From: Halichondria panicea | Lineage: Eukaryota; Porifera; Demospongiae; Suberitida; Halichondriidae | Direction: 5' to 3' | Assembly: GCF_963675165.1 (NCBI RefSeq) | Contig: NC_087377.1 | Location: 10,712,632-10,776,631, forward strand | DNA length: 64,000 nt | Part shown: piece by piece, positions 23,534-34,800 of the stretch | Position numbering within the stretch: the first letter of the stretch is position 1 | Layout: each line of letters starts with the position of its first letter | The notes under the pieces: model-generated | Database searches by the model: none | What the model was told of the DNA's origin: nothing | What the model saw: only the letters and a program-made list of their open reading frames with translations | Position numbers and translations under genes: made by a program

Positions 23534-25233
23534 AATTTATTACAGAGGTGAGATTTTTGTCTACGGATTTCCAGTTCTTATTTTTATTACTGACAATTTA
23601 CCGTAGAATATTTTGCAAGGATCAAACATATGCAAATTTTGATCGCTTCGCAAAAAACTGTACTGCCAGAACGCAAAAATTAGACAGCAAAGTGTCAAAT
23701 TTTCTGCTGTTCATTCGCAATGGTTTTTTACCAGCAAAATATTCATACAGTCATGGCACATTGTTACAAGTACAATCAATGTTGCAATTGCTTTCTGTGG
23801 TAAATTGGCCTGTATATACCCTTTAATTCATAGAATGTTCTCAGAAACAAAGCAGCAAGCCCTACAATTCTACACGTGCTACACGCTTGCTAAGTAGATT
23901 AGTGCAGCTTCTAAAGGCCACACATAGTTTCTGGCAGCAAGATAAATTATATACACCTGTAGAATGCAAAAATAGCCCTGCATTGCAACATGGGAAATTC
24001 AAGCTTGTCGATACTTCCCTTCATTTGTTGTATACCAAGCAAAGGTAGTGGCTTGTCCTACTACATTGGATTGTACCATAAAAATAAAAAAGTGGCACTA
24101 GGGATTGTTAATGTACGAAGCACACATAACATAGTTTAATGTTCCTGTGGGAAATAGTATTATACTAAACTAAACATTAAGCACTCACCCAAAGAGGGAT
24201 GGAGAACAGTAGATGTGTAGCCTCTTCCGTGGCGCACACATGTAGCCAGGGTCAGTGCACATATGATAGCCACACCCATATTGCCAAAGTGAGCTGGTGG
24301 GAACTGGTGCTTCTTTAGCGGGCCCTTCCCAGAGACAGAGCCACGAGTCTCGTCATCTAAAAATGTCAAGAGAACACTACTTCTAAAGGGTATATGCGTA
24401 CGTGTGAGGCTTTGTGCACTCGCTATACACAATTTATTTATAAGCAATCACAGTTAAATACAATAGCGTGAAATCGTCATTATTACGACAATACATTGTT
24501 CATTTGTAGGTACTAGGTACTAGCACACTGAACTGAATCATACCTGTACCTCCTGATTTAAAGCAGCTCCGTCGTTTGTGAGCCACAGCACTTGAGATGT
24601 CCTCTCCAACCTTGACCTTCTGTTGGGTTACAAGCGCTTCTGCCCTTTTGGTCATCTGAGGAATGATAAAAGTGGAGTCAACGTAAACACACCTCGAGAT
24701 AATGCCCTAGGCTATACACACGTGCACGCAAAAGCTACGTACATGTAGTACTGAAATAAATACACGAGAATGGGAACTGTCGTAACAGACTCACACTGTT
24801 ATCAGACACTCATACATTTGTATGTACATACACTTTCGTGGACCGCGTTAACTGCTAATGAGACAGTGGTCGGTCACTGGTTGAAAAATAACAAGCTACT
24901 TATAATCTAAACTTGTAGGCGATCTTCGAAGGTGACAAAAATCGACGGCAGTTGCCATTACAGTAAAAGGCTATATCAGTTTGCCGCTGTGCAATGAAGC
25001 TCAACGCACGCACGTGGTGAATGCTCTTCGTATGAGCATCTTGTTCATGGTATAGTTGAGTTATCAAGCTAAGTGGTGCATGACTCACCCAGGTGGCTCA
25101 TATGTGCTGTCACGAGGTCCTTGTCGTCCACCAGAGACAATGAATTGGGTAGCATAGGGACTGCACTTAAAATAGATACAAGAATACATGTATACATTAC
25201 ATGCATCAGGACCACATGCTCCTTCATGTACAC

Positions 25234-25430
25234 TACCGTACAGCGGGTAATTTTCGTGGGGTAAAAAATTCGTTTATCTGGAAAACGATGGTTTTCGTGA
25301 GTAAAAATTTCGTTTAGTCTCGTTACCTGTACTGCATTAAGCCACGCCTACGTTAACATTTTGTGGAAGTCAGCTTTCCCACAAAAATAACGAACTTTTT
25401 ACCCCACGAAAATTACCAGCTATACGGTAT
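25234..25430. mobile_element. MITE, 'CAGCGGGTAATTTTCGTG' family
   Basis: Left end TACCGTACAGCGGGTAATTT, right end CACGAAAATTACCAGCTATA plus CGGTA. It is very similar to 737-940, including the inner GTTTAGTCTCGTTACCTG segment. Confidence 0.75.
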
Positions 25431-25677
25431 AACAGCTAGTATACTAGTATACGTGTAATCAGCGTACATCAAGTACATGCACAGCCCTTTTCACCTAGCT
25501 CACTTAATTTGCAAAAGCAAAAATGCTACTCAGAGTCTAGTATGTGGCCCACTGTGTGTACATGTAAGGTGTGCATTTTAAAGGGTTGTACAGTGTGCAT
25601 GCATGCACTGTGTGCACAGCTACCCAACTCTTCAATTGTCTGAACACACTTGAGTCTTTTGAATCATAATTATTATG

Positions 25678-26225
25678 TCTCGGTGCGCATGCGCAAGCGA
25701 GGTATACGGTAGTGTGTTTGTGTGTGTGTGTGCATGTGTGTCTGTCTGTGTGTGTGTGTAGACTGCTACAGCTGCACAAGGATCAACGAAGTGTAAGTAA
25801 GAGTTTGTATAGGCTTCTAGTCATGTTTTCTTGGATTTTAATTCGTGGATTTGCAAATAATGCTTCGTTCTCGTTACTTGGAATGCCATTGCAGCCTTTT
25901 CAGAAGAGCACATAGCCAAACTTGTTTACCGAGTATTGCTACTCTACTTAGTAGTAGCTCTGCACTAGAACGCTAGCTATTGGTAGCTGCAAGAGTGAGA
26001 AGAGAGCTGCGAGGCTCTGCTGACCTGCAGCCATTAATTTTAGACTTAAACTTTTGGCATAGATCGTTTAACAACAATCATCGCCGATCATTACCCACTC
26101 TTTGAGTCATCATGATAATTATAATCATTATGTGTATAGAAGCTAGCTTAGTACATGTAGCTTTATGTTATGTAGCTTTGGCACCTCCACCGAGGCATCA
26201 GCACCTGCGGTGCTTTCATTCATTT
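25678..26225. repeat. Dispersed repeat with TG tract and GGTGCTT end
   Basis: Begins GTCTCGGTGCGCATGCGCAA, has a TG tract, and ends near CACCGAGGCATCAGCACCTG plus CGGTGCTTT. The right-end motif recurs at about 29785-29835 and 39680-39700 and, inverted, at about 55090-55130. Confidence 0.5.
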
Positions 26226-26952
26226 AATTAGTGGCATGCTTGTATCACATGGGTGGTAGTATATTCACTATAATGACCGTCTTACACATTACCATTATTT
26301 TGTTACACACGTACTGAGTGTAGAGCATATACATACCATAGGGTGAGTTTCCATCATCAGAAGCTTGATAACAGTTGGTGCACTGGGGGAAGACGTGTCC
26401 TACAGAGACAATGACGTACATGTTACTGTAATTGGTGTAATTACAGCGCCACCATAATTTAAACGCCACGTCAGCATCAGCATAATGTTTGAGGCCTTGA
26501 AGAAGCACCTACTGTTGCTGGGATTATTTTTTTATAAAAAGGCTTGTTTGAGACATCAAGGCAATCATCCTGCATCTTTGACTGTTGTCTACCATAGCTA
26601 CAGTCAATGAATGTTGTTCACGAGTCACCTTGCTCTCAACTGTGCAGCTTAGGCAGCTAGCAAGTGAAACTGAGCTATACCACGCCCATTTTCTCTATAA
26701 ATTCTATACTAGCTGTAGAACATATGCGCCACCATAATTTAGGCGCCAGCTGGGCTGAACCGCAATTTTTGTGTTCTAAAAGATGTGCCACTCAGAAAAA
26801 TGTTTCTGGCGCTGTAATTAGTATAATAATAATAGTATGGCTAAGAGTGCAGCAAGGCATTAATAGCACTCATAACAAGCATTGGCAAGGTTAATAGCAC
26901 TCAGCTACGCCTCGTGCAATATTAGTACCCTCGCCATGCCATTGCTTGTTAC

Positions 26953-27350
26953 CATATATGCTTGATCAGGAGCCGCGGCTACTAAATTTTTCATTTTGCT
27001 GGAAGAGGAGGCTACAATTCAAGAGAGGCCACTGTTCAAGAGCGGCGTTTATTAGCTCCAGATAATTTAGTTTGTCATCAAAAGTTGTTTTTACCTGCAT
27101 AAACTTGAACTCTGCCATGAGAAAGTCTTTGTGAAGCACTAACAAGCTGCTACTTGTAGCTACGTACATGTAGCTAGCTGCTAGTAATAATATTTTTGGC
27201 TGCCACGTGCAGAAATGCTAGAGTCAAAGTTCACTGAGGCTACTATTTGAGAGCGGCTACTAAAATTAATGTTTCAGTTTGCTAGCAAGGGAGGCTACTA
27301 TTTGAGTGCGGCCTTTATACAAGAGCGGCCTCTGATCGAGCATATACGGT
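26953..27350. mobile_element. TIR element, 'TGATCAAGC' family, short copy
   Basis: Starts ATATGCTTGATCAGGAGCCG and ends CGGCCTCTGATCGAGCATAT. It shares internal AGGAGGCTAC and GAGCGGC motifs with 4153-4946. Confidence 0.65.
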
Positions 27351-27589
27351 ACTCATGCTATTAATTAATTATTGCACGAGTAACCATACTTACTGATTTC
27401 TATTCGTGAATGATCCAGTTCTTTACAGTTCTTATTAACATTTTCGGACGCGGCCATTACAATACGGTGTCAATGACGGCGTGCAATTACTGGTCCGACC
27501 GGATGTGATACGGGATTAATCGCTGTACACTCCCTCCAGTTACTAATAGCACATCCTACGATTACTTCAAGCCACACCTTTAAACACCC

Positions 27590-27645
27590 ACGTGGATGGT
27601 TGTATACAACACGATTTTATTCAACCATCCACGTGGGTGTTAAAA
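27590..27645. repeat. Hairpin
   Basis: CACCCACGTGGATGGTTG and CAACCATCCACGTGGGTG face each other across about 20 bp. Confidence 0.75.
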
Positions 27646-27800
27646 GTGCTGATTCATCACTTACTGTTCTTGTTTGTTTTGAGCAGCAGTGAAGTAATTT
27701 TAGTGTTGCTTATGTTCTCTGCATACTAAATAGGACATGCTAAAGCTGATGGGAAGCTCGATATTAGCTAATTAAAGCGGCAAGTACCTCAGTTCGGGGA

Positions 27801-28156
27801 TACCGTAAGATCTCGATTTAAAGCGACACTTTTAATAATTACGAAGCCAGAGGTCGCATCTTTTGAAGGTTGAATAATTATATTGAAGTCCTGGTGTCGC
27901 ATATTTAGAGGGTCGCATCTAATTGGAGGTAACTTTACAGAGTCTACTTGCCTCGATTTCAGGCCGCTTAAAAACACTGATTTTCCAGTGGGCTACAATC
28001 GAGGCTAGGGAGTGGCTTACCACATTTACCTTCATTTAGAACGCAACATTAAAAAATAATTGTCCACGCAGCTGTCGCTACTTTTAGAGGTCAGAAAATT
28101 GCTGAAGCTCCTGGGTGTCGCATATTTGGAGGGTCGCCTTATCGAGGTCTTACGGT
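27801..28156. mobile_element. MITE, 'TACCGTAAGA-CTCGAT' ends
   Basis: Left end TACCGTAAGATCTCGATTTA, right end ATCGAGGTCTTACGGTA, with GTCGCAT blocks repeated inside. Non-coding. Confidence 0.7.
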
Positions 28157-28390
28157 ACATTACTTTTTCCGAAATTCCAACTATCGCACACTTTTGTTTT
28201 CTGGCTAATTTACGTCATCATTGCAAGAGCTGCGACATTGCTATTCAACCCAGCTTGTTCCTAAGGCATGCAAGTCGGCTTGTGTAGGGTCAGATTCTGC
28301 ATAACGCTGTTTGTTTTTGTTTACTGTGGTGCTAAATCGTTTGAAAATCAGTGTTGTTCGAAGTTCCATTGTTTACTCTATTAAATAGAG

Positions 28391-28470
28391 CTAAAGAGCT
28401 AGAGGTTACTGAACTTAAAGTGACCCTCCAAAATTTGGAGGGTCACTTTAAGTACAGTAACCTCTTTAGC
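28391..28470. repeat. Near-perfect hairpin
   Basis: CTTAAAGTGACCCTCCAAA and TTTGGAGGGTCACTTTAAG meet almost without a loop; the outer arms AGAGGTTACTG and CAGTAACCTCT pair as well. It lies about 375 bp upstream of the gene 3 start codon. Confidence 0.8.
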
Positions 28471-28844
28471 TTTATCAATAACAAATTATTGACTTACTTC
28501 TTGAATTGACAGTAGGAGGCTCGTAGTTATCAGAGACTGTATGATGTGCAACCTGATTCCTTATACTGAAAGGCAGCTGTGCTGTAACCCCGCTGAGTCA
28601 GCACAATATCAATATTTGCTGAGTCAGCATAATTCTGGAACTGCTGCAACAAAAAATGTCAAGGAGATGCATTCCTGGGCCATGGGATCGAAGCCGGCTA
28701 GCGCGCTATCAGAGTACATGCATTTTTACTGCCCTGAGGAAATAAATATGCTTCATGGACACATCTCCTAGGTACCTAGGATACAGTTGATTCAGTATTG
28801 CCATCACGGTTGATTTTTATTTAATATCACTCACAGTTGCTACA

Positions 28845-31800
28845 ATGAACTACAGACTGATTGCTATTTTGACACTGACAATACTGATGTTAATCATGTT
28901 TGCACACAAGGAAGTATCCTGTGATGCCGGTAAGACTTATTATGATACAATAATTATATACCACGAAATATTCGCGAATATTAAGCCCCTCGATTATATC
29001 CAACAGTAAGAGGGATTGGTAACGACCAGGCCCCCCTGTGTAAAAGGTTGAAACACTCCGCGTTATATTTCGCGCTCGCAAATATGTTCATGGTTGATAG
29101 TTCTGTGTTGTATTTTAACTGTTTCTAGCTCTCCTATCCACTAGCGATCACTCAGAAGCTGGGAGGTACTCTAGAGAAGTAAGTTTATACCACTGACAAG
29201 CTCTGAGTCCGTTGTCTTTACTCTGTTTCCAATTTTAATTACTCTATGTCAACTTTTCTCTTTCCCTGCTGTGGAGTCAAAACAGCAAAGTACATTGCTT
29301 GACTTGGTTATTATGTATCTATAAGTGCTACATAGAATGGCTTCATGCTATGAATAAGCTATACTGTTCATAAACGTTTGCAGTATAGTCCTTCAAACTG
29401 CTTTAGTATATAGTATACTTTTAGACACACCACGGGCCTTGACCTCTCACGACTTCATAGTATATAAGAGCTTTTTTTTTATAGCATTTATTAGTGGCTT
29501 AGTCGACTTTTTGAGCTTACTTTTTAGAAAAATCAACACTGAAAGTGATCAATTTCACTGTTTCTATGCACAGCACATTGTAGAGCAGTCAAGACAGGTA
29601 ATGAGCATGCTGACTATAAAAATAATCCTTTGTAGTTTTAGCCACACCCTATAACGCGGAGTGTTTCACGCAAACATTTTCGTTTCCAATCTCCTACTAT
29701 TCTATCTATGATATATCTGAAAGAACATTCGCTCTGAAGCAGGAAACAAGGGACATTATACCATTACTCAAAGTAGCTTTATGATAGCTTTGGCACGTCC
29801 ACCGAGGCATCAGCACCCGCGGTGCTTTGATTTGAGTCAGTGGTTCAGTGACATGTGCGAATGTGACATTATCTGGACTTTATACACGTGCATAATGTAT
29901 ATTCGTGGGTATAATTATAATCATTGTATTGATTTATGCATGCATGATCATGATGCATGCACGTATATATACATATTATAAAATGATATGCACACTATAA
30001 TTATTATACGAATTCTCTACCACCCTTGATAGGTGTAACCTCAACAAGTGCTGGAAACAAGTTTGTGGTCGGTTTCTTGAGAAATAGTATTAATGAAGCC
30101 CCAGCAGGTACGCCCACAGAGTTGTTATTGTCTATGACAAATCCAGAGTCAAGTGCTATTAATTTCACAGTCACTCCAATTGATTTTAATCGTACCATTT
30201 CTACCTCTTCAATTGTGGCAACCATTCCACTAAGTTTTGAGGTACGATCTCTCAATGAAACGAACAAGGGGATCCTTGTAGAAGCTGACGGAAACATCAA
30301 CGTGTACGGGTTGTCTAATAACCTATATTCGCAAGATGCCTTTTTAGCGTTACCCTGTACTGTAATGCCAGTTGATGAATACGAATATTATGTAATCTCC
30401 TACGACCCATTCGTCGATATTATGAATTCCGTTCCTTATCCTAGTGTTGTTTTGTTGGTAGCCTGTGAAGATGGAACTGTTGTCACGTTCCGCAATTCCT
30501 CAACAATAATATTACTAAATAGTACGCAAACATATCAGATTCACAGTGATCAAAATGATCTCACAGGAACAAGAATAACTAGCTCGAAACCTTTGTCTGT
30601 GTTTAGCGGATCTGATTGTGCATTAGTTCCATCTTCTTCGAGTGGTTGTGATGCACTGATTGAGCAAGTGCCTCCGACTGTGACATGGGGCTTAAAATTC
30701 CTCCTGGGCGCTCTTGGCCCTCAATACATTTCTGCGTCTGGTGATATTATTCGTGTTCTTAGTTCCCGAGCAGCAAATGTATCTGTTAGCGGCTGCACCA
30801 CCTCACTCAGTGAATTCCAGTTACAGAGTGGAGGGAGTTTCAGAGAATTTCAAATCGAACAAAACAGTTTCTGTAGCATTGAATCCACTTCTCCAGTACT
30901 GGTCGCTCAGTATGCAGGTACTGTTGCTAGCGGACAAACTGTTAGCGGAGGACCATTCATGATGATAATTCCTCCAATTGAGCAGTTTAGAAATAACTAT
31001 TTAGTAGAGACGTTCCGTCGTTCTGGATCGAACTTTGTCACTATATATGTTGCTCCTGAGTTTTTTCAAACTGCAGATATATTGTTAAACGAAAATGTTG
31101 TTACTGGTTGGACGGATGTTACATGTTCAAGTGGAGAGGTTTGTGGCCACATAAGTAGAACGAGTGTGTCTTTTGGACCACATTCTATCCGCCATCAAAA
31201 CAGATCAGCCGTTATAGGTGTTTCAGTGTTCGGATTCACCGGAAGTACTTATGGTTACCCTGGAGGCATGAGGTTATCTCCCATACAATGCAACTGTGGT
31301 CAAAACTCTATTTGCTTGAATAACATTGGACAGTTCAATTGTAGGTGCTTGAATGGATTTGCCTTAATGTCTGGAACAGATGAATTCGTATGTAACGGTA
31401 GGTTGTCATGAGTAAATATTTATACAGAAAGTTATTATACTTTTTATTACAGCCATAACTTGTCCTCCTTTGACTGCTCCTACTAATGGTTTTGTGACGT
31501 ACAATACTACTATTAATGGAGACGGCACCTATGCCTTAGATGTAGTAGCTACCTATAGCTGTGACACCGGGTTTTATCTGGTTAGTAACACCTCATTGAC
31601 AAAGACATGTACTGGAAATGGCAGTAGCACTACTGGTGCTTTTGATGGACAAGCTCCAATCTGTGAAGGTATATAATTATATATTAAAAGCACATAATTA
31701 TTATACACAATTCCAAGAGCAATGTAGTATAGCTGTATAGATGTATAATAATGATCATTTCTGCTACAGCTATAACATGCCCTCCACTTTACAATCTAAC

Positions 31801-34800
31801 TGACGGCTCGGTGTCTTATTCGAATGTGCCTGGTTTAATGGCTACCTATAGTTGTGACACTGGGTTTGCTTTGGTTGGTAACAAGACAAGGACTTGCACT
31901 GGAGATGGCAGTAACAGCACTGGTGCATTTAATGGGGCGGCTCCAACCTGTGAACGTGAGTGGATTAATTAAGAATACTTTAAATTTCCCCATATTCCCC
32001 ATATTCCCCATACAGCCATAACCTGCCCTGCTGTGCCCTCGCCAAGCAACGGGAGTACTAACTTTAGTGGATCTTCAGCTAATCAAATCGGCAACTATAT
32101 ATTTAATGTAGTGGCTACCTACATCTGTGACACTGGGTTTTCTCTGGTTGGTAACAGCTCAAGGACTTGCACTGGAAGTGACAATAGTATTACGGGTTCT
32201 TTTGATGGACAAACTCCAATCTGTGAAGGTACATGTATATACATTATAAAGGCACATACACAATTTTCTATGGGGTGCCAAATGTGTCAAAATGAAAAAA
32301 AATTGCCCGTATTTATATATGCTATACATGTATCCACGTGTGTATTTATAATTTTTATTTACTGATTCAGTCCGTATCCTAGGTGATGTCCAGTAATTAT
32401 ATTATATAATTACTTCCCCCAGGCACTATTCTTATAATCTACTTCCCCAGCAGATTTGAATTGATATGATGCATCTTGACAAAATTTGGTACATTGCACA
32501 CAATAAAATTCAAAAATGTTGTGTAAGCTTGACAGTATTGAACTGAACTAGCTGAAGCCTGTGGTCAAATTCTTGCTCTGTGCTTTCTCAGTAGTCAAGG
32601 CTGTGGCTCAGAAGTAGAGGATTACAAGTAGACTGTGGTGTTGTTGACAATAACAGACTAGTTCAGAGCTACAGTACAGTACAGGTAGCTAGCTACATGT
32701 ACAAACCTCGCAGCTGCATTTAGTGGTGGGCGGGTCTGGTCAAAGTTTATGCATGGCTTCCAGCTAGCTGAACCTAGCTAGCTCATGTAGCTCCACAGTA
32801 GTACTGCTAGTTCTATGCCTGTAACTGTTCTAACTGCATAATTCTGAGGCTGTGAGAGCAAGTTTGACTGTCTCCACTGATGTTCAAATGACTGTTTTGC
32901 TGTTTTTGCAGTAAATAAATCAGTTGTTGACTGGTTGCCTAGTAATTATGGTTTATAAACAACCTCAGCCTCGGGCTGCGCCCTCGGCATTGGTTGTTTA
33001 TAAGCCATAATTACTAGTCAACCAGTCAATAACTATAACATATAAATCAATAGCGTAGATTTATAAATCATCCAAGTTCTGATTTATAAATCCATTCTCC
33101 AGATTTACATGTATACTTTAATTTATATATGAATGCTCAGATTTATATATCCGATCCCAGACTTATAAATCCATTCAGTGGTGGATCTAGGATTCTTGAA
33201 AGGGAGGTTCCGGTGGCACCATGAAGGGCTCTGAGCGGAATAAGGACTCTTTAATTTACCTTAAAAAAGGTCGTCACTTCTCCGAAACAGTCAGCATGCG
33301 CATTGGCACATTTGTGACAGGGCCTAGGAAAACAATTAACCCTTATGGAGCAAACGATTTTATTGCTTAATTACTGAAATAAAGCAGTTCTTAAGCTTCA
33401 AATTGATTACGATATCACTCACCTTGCACCTTCCTATACCTCAAAATATTTTCGGGTGAAAGGGGGACAGTATTGACCTACCGTTTTGAGAAACTATGAG
33501 TTCCAAGTTCTATCCGCATATACAAGAACAGCATGAACAAATTCAATGGCTGCCATGTAACGGCTATACAAAAAATTTTAGGATTAAAAATTTTTTTTGA
33601 AAAGGTAGAGGAGATAATAGAAGTTACTTCTTATGAAAGAAAACCAAAATCCTAAAATAGCTCTAATATTTTACTTTGTAGTGTGCTGAAGATTATTTAT
33701 TAGTTTGCTCCATAAGGGTTGTTTTCCTATATATATATGCCCTGTCACATTTTGTTTCAAAATGGCGATACAAAATACCATGCCCCAAACCGGAAGGTTA
33801 AATCGACTTGATTTATTTTATCAACTCGATTTTATCGACTTCATCTGTTAGCGATCGACTCGATGTGTTTTATCAAACTCGATTATCGACTTCATCTGGT
33901 AGGGATCGACTCGATGTGTTTTATCAACTTGGACAAGACACAGAGTCTCTTGAGGCCACAGGCACGCCTACAGTAGCTCAGATGGGGACCTTCTGAGCCT
34001 GAGGTCACACAGGCACGCCTGCAGGAGGTCACAGCAGTTTACTTACTATGTTTCTGTGACCCAGGCTATCCCTTGAAACATAGCAAGTAAGCTGATGTGA
34101 CCTCCTGCAGGCGTGCCTGGAAGGTTCCCATCTGAGCTACTGTAGGCGTGCCTGTGGCCTCAAGAGTGTCTGTGTCTTGTCTGAGCCTTTGTTCTGCGTT
34201 GTGCAGTCGTAGATATAGCCTCGATTGCAGGCCGCCCTAGAAACTCCCAGGAGCCTGGAATCGAGGCTAATCCTAGCTGATCGATCGAGTTGATCCTTAC
34301 CAGAAGAAGTCGAGTTGATAAAACACATCGAGTCGATCCCTACCAGATAATCGAGTTGATAAAACACATCAAGTCGATCCCTACCGGATGAAGTCGATAA
34401 AATCGAGTTGATAAAACACATCGAGTCGATCTAATCCGAATAGAGCCGGACCAGACCCCATCCAAATACATGAAATTTCTGGATTAACGGATGCCATTAA
34501 TTCATTATGAATATCATTAACGAAGACACTTTTGTACATGTATTATGATATTACTGTGGCCAGAAGGGAAGCTGCTAGCTAGAATAGTCTTTTATCTCAA
34601 CTTTCTCTCCAATACAGTGAGTCTTGTGAGCTCTCTCTTCGTTTTCTTTGCAGTGGCCATTGTTTGAGCAGTTTATTGATAAAATTATTGCTGATTCAGC
34701 AAAGAAAGTTAGATTGCGCATGCGCAATGGTCTACCGTATTACTAGAATATTTTGCTGGTGAAAAACCAGTTTGCGAATGAGCCAAATCAGCAGAATATT

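Larger units (their letters stand above)
22347..28598 (-). pseudogene. Decayed duplicate of the 3' half of gene 4
   Basis: Exon-like blocks appear in the same order as in gene 4: 28498 to about 28598 (tail exon ending in Tyr-Glu-Pro-Pro-Thr-Val), 26337-26399, 25089-25160, 24550-24655, 24189-24356 (hydrophobic exon, intact frame) and 22347-22390 (terminal, Ala-Ala-Glu-Pro-Ser...). Splice borders are mostly kept, but 26337-26399 is 63 nt against 64 in gene 4, and 24550-24655 carries one extra base in AAAAGGGC and hits a stop at its end. No signal peptide, Cys-rich or first membrane exon is present. It is therefore a partial, frame-broken segmental copy. Gene 3 starts just upstream on the opposite strand. 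Confidence 0.65.

Noticed and set aside
23455..23826. 123-codon plus-strand frame
   Set aside because: It begins within a MITE and contains the common ATTTTGCAAGGATCAAAC repeat.
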